DNA of 64,000 bases from Polytrichum commune (GCA_950295325.1 OX485805.1:46090758-46154757), one strand, 5' to 3'; numbered from the stretch's first letter, positions 24,514 to 36,081 are shown. The notes: generated by a model not told the origin, from the letters alone. Program-made: numbers and translations.

Positions 24514-25585
24514 CATGGAACATTTGCTTAGTGAAGCATTAAAATAATGACAATGTGTCATGTTAAGTAAAGTGGTATTTAACTTCTCAACTAGCACCAA
24601 GTGGCATGTGATCACTCTCTCTAGTTGCCACCCATGATCCAAGACAATTAGTGTGGAGAACACTAAATTCTTAGTGTACATAATGCAATGGAATAAAACA
24701 TCAACAACCTCAATTGTCAAATGCATTCTTTGAATTTTTTTCCAATGGTCTTGATTATCCAAGGACGCAAGTTGCATGAATATGTCTTTGCCCCAATTCT
24801 TCTAGCCTTGTCATGAACTACTCATGCCCATGATATCATTCCACCCTCTACACCTATTACCATGGGCCCACAGCAGTTTTTTCACACCACAATAATTTAG
24901 ACTTTGAGTCATTTTTTAGTCCACAATATTATACATAAGAATATAGGAATATGGAAGCAATGTGTGTTTTTCTTATAAAAAAAACACATGAATTATTGTG
25001 GGATGACAAGTATACTATTATACATAATATCACCATTGTATCAACATATATAAATATGTTGTTAATACTTTATATCATTTTATATTCGAGTGCAATTCAA
25101 TAATTCAATAGTCTCTAAATCACCCTCATTCTCAATCCCTACATAAAATATAGTGGACCATGATATTTTCTACACACTCTAAATTTCAACCCATGTTAAT
25201 GAGTGTTAAAATGTGTAGTTGTTTATGTTTAGTTTCTAAATAGTTACATGCATCCCCAACCTTGACTAGGGCTAGACACCCACCTCTTTGAGATGGCCCT
25301 CCACCAACATTACCTAAGGTGAAAATGCAATAACTTTTACTATATAATGTGAAATGATTTCTTGAGTGTATTTGACCTTGGAATCAACATTAGAGGCCCC
25401 AAAACAGTCTAGCATAACCCACTTAAGATGAATCAACCACAACCATGTTGGGGTCAAGTTTTTACTATACCCCCTTTAGCTTCGTAATAGTGGTAGCCTT
25501 GCTCAGTAAATTTGTCTTCTATTCACATAACAAGCTTGTGGCTAAGATCAAGGTGAAGCGCCCCTCTATCACACCAACCCCAGAA

Positions 25586-25587
<2 letters not shown>
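24514..25587. other. Spacer between two pogo-like elements
   Basis: AT-rich; includes a 115-codon minus-strand frame (24430-24777) overlapping the end of E1, which I do not recognise. No gene is supported. Confidence 0.4.

Positions 25588-25623
<36 letters not shown>
25588..25623. repeat. (CT)n microsatellite
   Basis: An uninterrupted CT run abutting the left end of element E2; it generates a Leu/Ser frame that is not a gene. Confidence 0.95.
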
Positions 25624-25626
<3 letters not shown>

Positions 25627-25629
25627 ATA

Positions 25630-26830
25630 TTGTTCTCCCTCTTTAGTATACACGTTTGGGAAACACAAAAAAATGTCGTATTATTGAGGTGTCGTCTTCT
25701 CGTTAATATGACAAATGGCATAAAATTGTTGTACTATCGAGGAAAAACAAAAACATAAGCAACACAAGCAACATGAGCTTAAAAATATATACAATGAGTT
25801 TAAGCAATATAGATTGTGTGAGTTTAAGCAATATTCCATGTTGCATGTAATAGACGCGCCATCCTCCAAATTTTTTTGACTATCTTTGCATCCAACTTAC
25901 TCCATACTTCAGAACTCCACATGTTTTATGTTGGCCACCACCTTCCTTAAGTCCTTCAATGCAACATCATCATACTGTAATAAAATCCACTGCAAAAGTT
26001 TCTTCTTGTACTAAATTTTGAAAGTGCTATTACACCTCGATCCAAAGGTTGAATTGTGCTTGTAACATTGGGAGGAGGGAATACCAAAGTCATGTTGCTC
26101 AATTTCAAGGTTGAAAAACCACGAGACTTACCAACTTTGGCAAAGCTAATAACATGTGAAGATGCATTATCCAAAATCATAATCACCTTTCAATTTTGGC
26201 CTTTGAATTGATTGTTGAGCTGCAAAATCCAAGCTTCAAATATATCCCCCTTCATCCAAGTTGTTTTATTTGAGCAACCTCATGAACATACTCACGAGGT
26301 TGCCACCTTCCAAAACATTGTGGTTGCTTAGACGTATAAATCACAAGCAACTTGAACTTATCAATCATGATTGCATTTACAACACGAGCAAATGTTACAC
26401 GCTCCTTCTGTAACTTCCAACCCTTCACCTTCCCGTGTGCTAATGTGTTTATTAGGACGTGCTCTAAAATACAATACAGTCTCATTCATATTGTAAACAT
26501 CTTCAGGCTCATAATTTGATAAAAGAACAGGTCACTCTAACTCTAACCAGGTCCATTCTACACTAGTAACCCAAATCATCATTAAGTTCCCAATGATAAG
26601 TGAAGTTCCCAAGTAGTTCCCAAGTGAAAATGGGTGTATTTTAGATGTACATAACATAGATGAAAAGAATTTTAGCATTAACTACCTCTTTAGTATGACA
26701 AAATGGAGATTCTAAATATCATATTATCGAGTGTTGTAGTCGTATAAAAGAGGGAGTTTTGAACTAAAAAGTTTGGTTGCGCCAAAATGTGTCGTAATAT
26801 CGAGGGTGTCGTACTAACAAGGTTAGATTG
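25630..26830 (-). mobile_element. Pogo/Lemi-like element E2 with broken transposase
   Basis: Flanked by TA (25628-25629 and 26831-26832). The left end TTGTTCTCCCTCTTTAGTAT matches E1's left end, including the downstream GGGAAA...TCGTATTATTGAGGTG. The right end read inwards is CAATCTAACCTTGTTAGTAC, with subterminal GATATTACGACA. The minus strand encodes a pogo/Tigger transposase relic: EPEDVYNMNETVLYFRARP (26480-26535), GKVKGWKLQKERVTFARV, QPQCFGRWQPREYV, then after a frameshift LDNASSH (second Asp, about 26170), LVFPPPNVTSTIQPLDRGVI (third Asp) and, in another frame, VDAKIVKKIWRMARLL near 25870. The first catalytic position reads Asn (NMNET) where family members have Asp, so the enzyme would be inactive even apart from the frameshifts. 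Confidence 0.82.
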
Positions 26831-27087
26831 TAATAAGTGGTCGGGGCCCATCTCATAGAGGCGGGCCACCAACCTCATGACTTCAAATAGAATCGTAAGG
26901 CTCACAATGCCCCATGGTTAGATTACCATGGGCCCTATGGAGAAGGAACCTTGCCTGCATGTCAAAAGAGGGAGGTATTGCATGTGCATGTGGTGTTGGG
27001 TTCTTAACATTTGGCCCCACCGGAAGCCTTTACATATCCAAGATCCCAAGCACCCTAGACCACTTTTCCCATTGGCTAAGGTATCGC

Positions 27088-27309
27088 TAGAAGACAAGTT
27101 GTCCATTGCAACCATCCGGTGCGACTTGGCCACTGCGACTCATGGCAAGAAAATGCATAAAATACATAATTTTGGTTGGCAACCAGAGGGTTTTGGTTGT
27201 CCATTGTCCGCAGCCAAAACCCTCTGGTAGACAACCAGAATGATTCATCTATGCACATGCTCGCCACGAGTCGCAATGGGTGGTTGTAATAGACAAGTTT
27301 TCTTCTAAA
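27088..27309. repeat. Long imperfect foldback, arms about 100 bp
   Basis: The left arm starts TAGAAGACAAGTTGTC and the right arm ends GACAAGTTTTCTTCTA. The arms pair imperfectly along about 100 bp and most tightly next to the loop, where ACCAGAGGGTTTTGG faces CCAAAACCCTCTGGT. The loop is about a dozen bases (27212-27223). It could be a foldback MITE or a young MIRNA-like hairpin locus; nothing coding. Confidence 0.8.
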
Positions 27310-27851
27310 GTATGTGGGTGCAAGCTATTCGGTTCGGTTGTCACGTACTCCAGCTTCCACCGAAGATATTCACACAACAACTTACTTGTCCTGCATTAAC
27401 AAATCTAAAATGAAACACCAACAAATATCGTATTGGATACACACCGCCCCTAATTTAGTCGTGCTTAATGGAAATGCATGTTTGCTTATTCCTTAGTTGA
27501 ACAAATCGGTCTTTTCAATTGTGTTCACTGTTGAGCATGGAACAACTGATAAGACTCAAAGACATAGTCCAACCTCTTTTAAACACATGTCATCATGATG
27601 TGTGTTGTTCTTTGATCTTCACCTAAACCCAACACCAATCAAATGTAAGTGTCCGATTAAGAGAAGCTACCGAATAATTCCAACTTACCTTATTTTGACC
27701 AAGTGCAGGCCGATACACCATTAACCGTATATATTATGAATAATTACTAAGTGGATTCGGAGATGAAGATACTAAAACCCGAAGTATCATTGTTGTAACA
27801 CCCCCCCCCCCCTTTTCATGTCCAATGTGTCAAACATTATTTAGAAATTGA

Positions 27852-28227
27852 CCACACTAAATATTGTATTTAGTGTCATTTGGTATTTTATGACACTTGT
27901 GGTAACTTTTCTAATGATATGCTTTATTAAGTAGTTTATGAGTATTGTCATCCGACTTACTTTTAGTTCATCCACTTTTAGTTTGGTATATTCTACAACC
28001 TGACATGATTGTCATGAAATATTGTCACGGATGATGGAATGGAAATCCGGATGCAAAGTCACTTTTTAGCTAACATTGTAAATCTACCACACCAATTTGT
28101 TTTTTTTTCAAGGAATGACAAATAATGTTAGGCTTACATTTAGTGTTGGTGACACTACACGGGCCATTTACATTAGTCTTGAGTCAGGCAAATAGAACGA
28201 ATGACACTAAATATAATATCTAGTGCA
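27852..28227. mobile_element. MITE family T, copy 3
   Basis: The left end ACACTAAATATTGTATTTAG (then TGTC) and the right end GACACTAAATATAATATCTA (then GTGC) are inverted. The interior is in the opposite orientation to copy 2 (a GACAATATT...GGATGA block reads reversed). A C-run (27800-27812) lies just outside. Confidence 0.78.
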
Positions 28228-28275
28228 TAGTAGAGGCACCCCAAACCAATCACTTCAAAAGATTGTATACTAAAT

Positions 28276-28582
28276 TTGGAGAAATATAAGGTGGTGCAAA
28301 TTCTTCCTATGTAGGAAGATAGAAATAAGGAGGACTACAAAATTTTCAATAATTTTACTATTTAAATTATTTTGAAGCAACCCACATTGAAACTAACCCT
28401 AAAAGTATCCAACTTCAATTATGGTATCACTAGAGAATTGATAGTGCCATGACATGTTTTAAAAATTCATAGTAGCTTCAATGTAAGGAATAACACCTGA
28501 AGTTTTTCAATGTATTGAAAAACTTGCAGTCCTCATGATTTCTATCTTCCTACACATGAAAATTTTGCATCGCCTTTAACTC
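28276..28582. mobile_element. Foldback MITE, arms about 65 bp
   Basis: The left arm contains GGTGGTGCAAATTCTTCC and TAGGAAGATAGAAAT; the right arm is its complement (ATTTCTATCTTCCTAC then TTTTGCATCGCC). Both arms continue into GGAGGACT.CAA.TTTTCAATA. Non-coding centre; no confident target duplication. Confidence 0.78.
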
Positions 28583-28884
28583 ATTAGATTTGGCGCATAG
28601 TTTCTTAAGCGATAGGTTATGGACACATCCACTCTTATGAAAATGTAGATTACACCTGATGGCATCTACATTTCCACTAGAATTTGGTGGGCGAGCGGCC
28701 TACACAGAAACTAACCCTTAGAAACCATGAAACATGGAACCTTATTTCAACCACCCAAGAAAAGAAGTTATTGAAATCAGTCCCAACCTACCAAAATTAT
28801 AACACCCTATAAATTGCTGATGGGGTCATGATCGGAAATGGATGCCTCTACTCTAGTACTCGAAGGTCATGGTGATTGAGGGGC

Positions 28885-29240
28885 ATTGAAATCAAAGTCG
28901 TTGGAGGTGAAGTGAAGTCGGAATACCGAGGAGGCCACCAAAATTTATAACTAAAAGAACGTAAGGTGTATGACACCCTAGTACTCGACATGTCGAGCCC
29001 CGGGCGGTGGTACTAAGTCGCCATGCAAACCAAAGAAGGTATTGCATGCGCTTAGAGTGTTGTGTGCATAACACTTGGCCGCGCCGGAGGCCCTCCTTAC
29101 ATGTACCCTAAGTTACTCCATATCTCCGTAAGTTATTTGGGGTACGAAGGCATGTGGTTGGTCACTCTCCTTTAGTGGACACCAATATTTTTAGTGGTAG
29201 ATGGGACGGCTTCCACACCGATTTGTGCAAATTAGGTTTG
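28885..29240. repeat. Duplicated segment, uninterrupted copy
   Basis: From AAGTCGTTGGAGGTGAAGTG to a CGGCTTC.ACA.(T)GAT block this segment matches 34440-35574. The other copy has two MITEs inside it (34668-35120 and 35151-35493) and a third at its end (35575-36078), so this copy serves as the empty site. A more distant third copy of the GGTATTGCATG...CTTGGCC...CCGGAGGCC part lies at about 26965-27045. Confidence 0.85.
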
Positions 29241-29420
29241 CTCATGCTCGTTATGAAAACTCCACACTAGTTTGAATATGTGTTACCACAATTAATGAAA
29301 CACATAACTTGTCTTTTCAACGGTGGTTGTTGTATGGAGGAAAGAAGAAAGCTATAAGTTTTTTGATATTGTTTTAACCCAATGTGTTATTGCATGGGTA
29401 AAGAGGCCACCTAGTCTTGA

Positions 29421-29474
29421 AGGCAACCTTATTGCACATATCATCATACAATGATATGTGCAATTAGGTTGCCA
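29421..29474. repeat. Short hairpin
   Basis: GGCAACCTTATTGCACATAT, then CAT, a 6-nt loop and the inverse ATGATATGTGCAAT.AGGTTGCC: arms of about 23 bp with one mismatch. It lies 5 bp left of MITE T4. Confidence 0.85.
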
Positions 29475-29478
29475 CAAG

Positions 29479-29858
29479 TTACATTAAATATGGTATTTGG
29501 TGTCACCAATTCTAATTGTCTTGCTTGATACTAATTGCAAACCGCAGTATAGTGTCACCAACACTAAATGTTAACCCAACATTATGTGTCATTCCTTTTG
29601 TAAATTTTTTGAGGGATTATAGATTTACAATGTTGCACTAATTGTCACTTACCAAGTGATTTTTCACCTAGATGTCAATCATCCATGACAATATTTCATC
29701 ACAAGTTGCTCACAAGAGAAGGTAGGGTTTTGGTCAATGGATGAATTCATCCATCATCCATGACAATATTTGTTCACTTATTCATAAGCGGTGTCATCTG
29801 AAAAGTTACTATAGTGACATAAAATACCATATGACACTAAATTTCATATTGTGTGTAG
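29479..29858. mobile_element. MITE family T, copy 4
   Basis: The left end TTACATTAAATATGGTATTT (then GGTGTC) and the right end GACACTAAATTTCATATTGT (then GTGTAG) are inverted. Full-length alignment with copy 2. Directly repeated flanking blocks (GCATGGGTAAAGA...CCTAGTC...GAGGCAAC, 29391-29430 and 29982-30015) bracket it. Confidence 0.82.
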
Positions 29859-30019
29859 TTTATCGACATTTCATATTATTTTAAGCACAAATACAAGAAC
29901 TATGTTATTACTCTAGATGTTTTATGAATTAATAGACAAAGATGTGAGCTTTGTGATTTGAACTTGACCCAACGTATTTTGCATGGGTAAAGAAGCAACC
30001 TAGTCATAGAGGCAACTTA

Positions 30020-31880
30020 ATTGTAGTCAAAAGTGGACATTAAAATATACGTGTTATCATGATTATGTGCTTATACTCTAGATATCATTCTAGGTCACTA
30101 CATTGATTTTCCCATTTACTAAGGGTTGGCTAATGATGTGTGTGAGAAGTTAGCTAAAGGTGATACTAGCTTTCTTTATGTTATGAAAAAAGTGCCACTA
30201 GAAGATCTAGGGTTTCCATAGCCCAATGTGTCACTTTGCGTGGCGTTCATTTGGTTCTCTCGCTTGGCGGTTCTTTCGCAATGTTGCTATCCAATTTTAC
30301 AAGGCCTAAAGTTGTTGTTGTTGCACCATCAAGTACGATCTCAAGCTTCAAAGCACTTAGATCATGCACACATACCTATTTACTCAATGTCTTCATGATT
30401 TAGTATCACTCTATAAAAGAATTAGCCCTCACTAATTTTGAGACTTAGCATAATAGTGTGTGTTTCATGAGTTAGTACCACACATGTTAACTGGGGTTTT
30501 TATGTAGCTTATACAATGGGGAGGATCTACATTATCCATGTCAAGTGAAATGAATTATTCACTTTGACCTCCTTTAACTTGAAAACGAAGTACATTGTTG
30601 TATGCAAAGACATCCAATATGTGTATGAAGTTAATTCTTCAACAACGTTTATGTATTCAACCAATCTAAAAAGAATGCACTTGATGAGTAAGAGGTACCT
30701 ATTTGAAAGGATCACTTTGACACAATGAACTTAAAATTGAAGGATGTAGCTCAATCACATGTGCATAGAGACTAAGTGATCATGGTCCATTTTCACCTAC
30801 AATTTGGAAATAATATCAAACTCAAGATCAAAGTTTAAGAGGCAGTGTTTATTGAATCGTTTGATATGAGTCATGCAACTTCAAATACTTGATTCTATTT
30901 TTTTGGGACACAAGAGGCGCTTGACCACCTGGCTAGTTTTCCATCAAGTAAAGAGACAATTTTACGGTTGGGAATCGAACCACCAACCACTTGGGTACCT
31001 TTCCACTATCATCCAATAGTTTGGGGTCATCTCGGACCATACTTGAGGGTTTTTTTCGTTGATGACTCAGGTTGTTGTACTTGTTGGTATGGACTAAATA
31101 ACCCCCATCATGCCTTCCATGCTCGCGGGGGGTTTGCTAGACAAAATCATTTGTTCGCTATCTCCTCCATGTCATCCAATCGTTGAGATTCACGGCTTAG
31201 ATTGAGGGCAAAGGTTATGCTCTAGGGAAATCGTCATTTTCCCCGACCTTGGAACACCGCCTCATGAACCAAGTGGTTATGTGCCTCGTGTGAATCTTAC
31301 TACATACTTCTTGCAAAAGCTAACATAAATGAAGAGTCTCTTCTCCCTTAGGCTAATACCACCTCTCAATAGAGATAGACCATATCTCACACTTAATTGA
31401 GTGTGAAGTCATAAACACAAATCTCATCACCTATATAAATTACAATAGTTATGGCACATTGTGGGTCACATCATTTACAAAATATTCGAGGGTGGACTCT
31501 TCATTGGGAACCTCGATGACATGTGTGGGTCACTTTTGAAATTAAACCCCCTATATATGAGAAGTTCGTAGACAAAAACAAGTGTATATGTACTAATGAC
31601 ATGCTGGAAAATGGACTCGTGTATTTATACAAGGCTTTTTAGTTTATTATGATAAATGCCTTCACTACATATACATAATATAAATCATGAACATTACTCT
31701 ATTACACGTAAAAATCACCTTCACTTTCCAATGAGAAAGTCTAGCACCCTCACCATCAAGTATTGTCATCTAACACACAAGGAGTGGGGATTAATATTTT
31801 CTATGAATTCAAATCAACATTTTTTAAATTATTATATGCAATCAATGGCTTCACAACATTCCAGACCTTGGACAGCTGCC
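30020..31880. other. Intergenic, no gene recognised
   Basis: AT-rich. The patch 30905-31270 is GC-richer and contains, on the minus strand near 30966-30985, a perfect tRNA-like B box (GGTTCGATTCC) without a cloverleaf; it may be a SINE or tRNA-derived scrap. No protein-coding frame is supported. Confidence 0.4.
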
Positions 31881-31884
31881 AAAA

Positions 31885-32385
31885 TAACTATAGTTGACTA
31901 GATTATTTTCAATACATTTTAAGGAACGACTATAGTTAATTAGAAGAATTTCACACCGAGTTAAAGAATAACTACAATCAACTAGAAAAGTGTAAGACCA
32001 TGTTCAAGAACAACTATAGTAAACTAGAAAAATTCTAAGTAATATTATATATTTGAAAAAAATTGGCCTTTTGATTTTCTTTAGTTGAGGATCTTTAATA
32101 TGCTTAGGCCACTCAGGATCATCAAGAAACACCTTTATACGAAAACTGATAGTGTTGGGCTCTGGAACAACCTCCATGTACACCACCAACACAAATAACA
32201 CACTAGTGACACTACAACAAAATTATGTGAACATGTTGCGTTCAACTTTAGTTAATTAGATATAACTATAGTTAACTAGAGTTTTTGGCATACCGAATTT
32301 AGAATCACTATAGTTAACTACATTTTTTGGCAGGTCAAATTGCAAACAACTATAGTTACGAAAGGCAACTAGTTAACTAATAACT
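31885..32385. repeat. Degenerate CTATAGTTAACTAGA repeat field
   Basis: The motif A(A/C)TATAGTTAA(C/T)TAGA recurs about nine times at roughly 45-55 bp spacing (for example 31889, 31929, 32012, 32268, 32308, 32350), often followed by A-rich or TTTTTGGCA sequence. The motif is nearly palindromic. Old tandem array, non-coding. Confidence 0.7.
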
Positions 32386-32599
32386 GAATTAGTTAGTTAG
32401 TTGTCCAAGGTTTGCAAGATTCAATCAACCCCTCTTAAGCTAAGAGAGTCCCTTCCATCTCAATCCCCTCAACTCAAATCCTTTTGCTCTCAAAAATATC
32501 TTTGCACCTTCGATCCACTCAAAAACAAATCATTTTGAACTCAAAATAAATGCTCATTCTTTCACATGTGCCTTTGTACCTCCAAATCAGACCCTCTAC

Positions 32600-33130
32600 A
32601 ACCCCTATGTGCATTTCATATCCAAATCAAGTCTTCTTCAATTCAAATATACATATGCACCCTCAAACCACTTAAATAAAGTCTTCCTCAACACAAATGT
32701 GCCTATGCACCCTCAAAATCCCTCAAATCAAGTCCTCGTCAACTCAAATATGCCTATGCACCCTCAAACCACTCAAAATAAAAGTAAAAAATCAACTCAA
32801 ATCAAACCGTCTTCAAATACAATATATATTTTCACCCTCAAATCAAATTTCAAATAAAGCATTCTTCAACTCAAATGTGTTTTGCACCCTAGAATTCGAT
32901 TAATTCATACCCTTCTTAACTCTAACGTATCTTTGCACCCTCTGGTTAGTCAAATTAAGCTCTCTTCAACTGAAATGATCTTAATACCCTGAAATGTGTA
33001 TTATTGCACTCAACAACCTTAAATCACGTCCTCTTCAACTCAAATGGCCTTAATACCTTCAAATGTGCACAATTACACTCAACAATCTCAATTTGGGTTC
33101 TCTTCAACTTAAACGATCTTCAATGCACTT
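32600..33130. repeat. Degenerate tandem repeat, about 55-60 bp
   Basis: The phrase TCAAATCAAGTCNTCNTCAA followed by CTCAAATNTGCCTATGCACC recurs at about 32625, 32680, 32735, 32845 and 33015 with increasing divergence to the right. It explains the two overlapping Met/Pro/Asn frames here, which are not genes. Confidence 0.8.
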
Positions 33131-33289
33131 AAATTTACCTCCAACACAAAGCATTCCAAAGGCTCCTCCAAACACTAATAACACCCAAGATTCATTCCCT
33201 AACCAACTAGCAATCAAATCTCTAACTCTAAAACTTGCGTGAGTGGGCCCATAACCTATTGAAGCACAACATATTTAGAGATCGAATTA

Positions 33290-33425
33290 CACAAGCAAAT
33301 ACACATACACAAATGCATACGAACAATGTTTGGAGTGAGATGGTCACCTCCACTCTTTGTCTTGCTCATTATTGCATTTTTCTCCTTGGATCATGGAATG
33401 CATATGAGATATCTCAATTGTTCAC
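33290..33425 (+). repeat. Dispersed repeat, copy 2
   Basis: Contains ACAAGCAAATACACATACAC, AAATGCATACGAACAATG and GAGTGAGATGGTC, matching copy 1 (2225-2420) in inverted orientation. Confidence 0.5.
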
Positions 33426-33688
33426 TTTCCATAAACCATAGGTTTATTCAAACCTTATTCATTCTTATATCTCTAACAATCACCATCCTATGACTACGAG
33501 CAACCTAATGCTCTACCTTCAACATGTGCTTTGAATTTGCACTACCAACAAGTTACAAATGATACTTTACCCACATCTTGAAGTGAAGAATGAAAAACAT
33601 AGTGAGTGGTTGAAAATTCAAGTGTAAGTGCACCCCCCCCCCTCCCCTTCTTCACGTCCAACGTGTAGAACATTATTTTAAAAAGCAA

Positions 33689-34431
33689 CCACACTATAAA
33701 TATTATATTTAATATTATATGGTATTTTATGACATTGTGGCAACTTTTCTAATGACACCTTTTATGAAGTAGTTTATAAGCATTATCACCATACTTACTT
33801 TTGATTCATCCACTATTAGTTTGGTACATTCTACATCCTAACAATTATGTAATGAATATTGTCATGGATGAATGTAATCTACATGCTGAATCATTGAGTA
33901 AGTCACAATAATTACAACATTATAAATCTCTAATGTCAAAAAAATTGTAAGGTATATCAAATACTACTATTTTTACATTTAGTGTTCATAACATTATTCA
34001 ATTACATGGTTGTGTTTCATTTTATATTTAGCATTTGACACGGGCCTCCACTATCTTATCTGCATGGGAAGAATCTTAGGAAATAGGACGAAATTGATGC
34101 CAATGTGAATAGTAAATAGTGCAAATATGAATATTGTAAATAACATTGGTATTTTCAATCATAATGCTCCTATGAATACTATTTTAAATAAATAATGTTG
34201 GGAGTAGAACTCCACCCAAATTTCCAAGTATCAGCATGCATGTTTGAAACGGACATTCTTAATTTGTTCGGGGGGGGGGGGGGGGAGGGCACAAAACATA
34301 ATTGACATATTCCATAATCATGAAACCAATCAACATGATTGAATAATGTTATGTTGGTGACATTACATGGGTGATTTACAATTACTACTGAGCAAAACAC
34401 ATGGAATCAATGACACTAAATACAATATTAC
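33689..34431. mobile_element. MITE family T, copy 5 (enlarged)
   Basis: The left end ACCACACTATAAATATTATA and the right end GACACTAAATACAATATTAC are decayed family-T ends. The left half aligns with copy 3 (TTTTATGACA, GTGGCAACTTTTCTAATGA, AAGTAGTTTAT). About 350 bp of extra sequence, including a G-run at 34269-34288, suggests a secondary insertion. Confidence 0.6.
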
Positions 34432-34439
34432 TGCTTTGA

Positions 34440-34667
34440 GGTGGTTGGCCTACCATGAGATTGAAGTCGTTGGAGGTGAAGTGAAGTCGGAATATCGAGG
34501 AGGCCACCGAATTATTTAACTAAAAGAATGTAAGTGTATGACAACCTAGTACTCGGCATGTTGCCAAGTAAGTTATTGCACGGGCTTTATAGTGTTGTGT
34601 GCTTAACACTTGGCCGTGCCCGGAGGCCCTCCTTACATGTACCCTAAATTACCCTATTTCTTCATAA
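34440..34667. repeat. Duplicated segment, interrupted copy (left part)
   Basis: Matches 28890-29125. The match resumes at 35121-35150 after MITE B and at 35494-35571 after MITE V2, so the ancestral segment is in three pieces. Confidence 0.83.
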
Positions 34668-35120
34668 GGGCCACTTCACACATGAGCCAAGAGCCGTGAC
34701 CACGAAATTGTGAGAGCTCAAAAGGAAGTGTCCAAAGGCCGTCTCAAGACACCTCCATAATCATGTAACGTGGTCACGGATCCTCGAGTGTAGTGTGAAG
34801 TCATATGTGACCGGGCCCTGAACCAAATGATATTTCAATGAATTTTTATTCATGCGGGTCTTCACGCATGATAAAACATAATAAATCAATGGTCGTGAGC
34901 ATTCAGAGTGCCATGGTCTCCCGGTTTTGTGTCAGGCCTACCTTCAAGAGGTGGTTAATGAAAACAGTCCAAGACTTTACATCCATCTTGCACTCCATGT
35001 ATTCCGTTGGTCCCTCAAGCATAGTGTGAAGTGAACTTGAATTGGCTCTGCCTTCTCCACCAATAAGAGTGCTTGAAGTGTAATGGTCACGAGCTCTCAA
35101 TCTTGTGTGTGAAGTGGCCC
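34668..35120. mobile_element. GGGCCACTTC Harbinger-like MITE, copy B (453 bp)
   Basis: Perfect TAA target duplication (34665-34667 and 35121-35123). The empty-site copy near 29125 shows a single TAA before GTTATTTGGG, proving the insertion. Ends: GGGCCACTTCACACATGAGC on the left; on the right GTGAAGTGGCCC. Inverted relative to copies A and C. Confidence 0.93.
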
Positions 35121-35150
35121 TAAGTTATTTGGGATACAAAGGTATGTGGG

Positions 35151-35493
35151 GCATTACACCCTACGCTCCGTAATGCCACCCTTTGTAATGTCACTCCCTC
35201 TCTTATACCCCAAAACCTTAGGGAAGTGTTGTTTAAATCTCCCTCATTGTTGCCACATTCTCCCTCTCATATATTATGGGTATTGACATTAAAATAATCC
35301 ATCAAAGAATTCAGATCACATGCTTGCACACATCACATTGCCATTATTGCAATTTTGACTTTGTGTTATTCATTAATATCACACCCTACACTAATTCTCT
35401 TTTATCAGACATCCATGGTAGCATTGCAATCCTCATTAATATCAAATGCATTTAGGTTACCACAAGCATGATATTAGGGAGGTTAGAGTGTAC
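35151..35493. mobile_element. MITE family V, copy 2 (343 bp)
   Basis: The left end GCATTACACCCTACGCTCC and the right end GGAGGTTAGAGTGTAC are diverged versions of the 9017-9504 termini. It interrupts the duplicated segment between TATGTGG and the following TCAGGCACTCTCC, whereas the empty copy reads CATGTGGTTGGTCACTCTCC. GTGG occurs on both sides and may be the target duplication. Confidence 0.82.
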
Positions 35494-35574
35494 GTGGTCA
35501 GGCACTCTCCTTAACTGGACACTTATATTTTGAGTAGTAGATGGGAAGGCTTCTACATTGATACATGCAAACTA

Positions 35575-36078
35575 GGATCACTTCACACACGAGACAAAGA
35601 GCCCGTGACCATCACACTTCAAGCACTCTCGTTGGTGGAAAAGGCGGAGCTGGTCCAAGCTCGCTTCACACTATGCTTGAGGGACCGACAGAATATGTGA
35701 ATGCAAGATAGATGTACAGTCTACATGGATTCTTACATGATGGCATTGAATGGATCATATTTCACGGTCACTTGGATTATCTAAAAAAAACTACCCTATG
35801 GAAGTAGACCTAACACAAAACCGGGAGACCATGACATTCCGAACACTCACAAACCGTTGATTTATTCTATTTTATTACATGTGAAAACCCTCGTGAACAA
35901 AAATTTATTGAAATAGCAATTGGTGGAGAGCCCGGTTACATATGACTTCGCATTGCACTCGAGGGTCCGCGACCACACTTCATGATTTTGGAGGTGTGTT
36001 GGGACGGCCTTTGGACACTTTCTCTTGGGCTCTCACAATTTCATGGTCACGGCTCTTGGCTCATGTGTGAAGTGGCCC
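35575..36078. mobile_element. GGGCCACTTC Harbinger-like MITE, copy C (504 bp)
   Basis: Flanked by CTA (35572-35574) and TTA (36079-36081), one mismatch from a perfect 3-bp duplication. Aligns with copy A along its full length. The internal blocks GTGGAAAAGG.GGAGC.GGTC and CCGGGAGACCATG are conserved. Confidence 0.88.
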
Positions 36079-36081
36079 TTA

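Noticed and set aside
25445-25627. 60-codon frame ending in Leu-Ser repeats
   Set aside because: It ends in the (CT)n microsatellite and shows no conserved feature.
30960-31000. tRNA-like B box GGTTCGATTCC on the minus strand
   Set aside because: No A box at proper distance, no acceptor or anticodon stem; kept only as a remark.
32609-32903. Two overlapping frames rich in Pro/Asn/Met/Cys
   Set aside because: Explained by the degenerate 55-60 bp tandem repeat.
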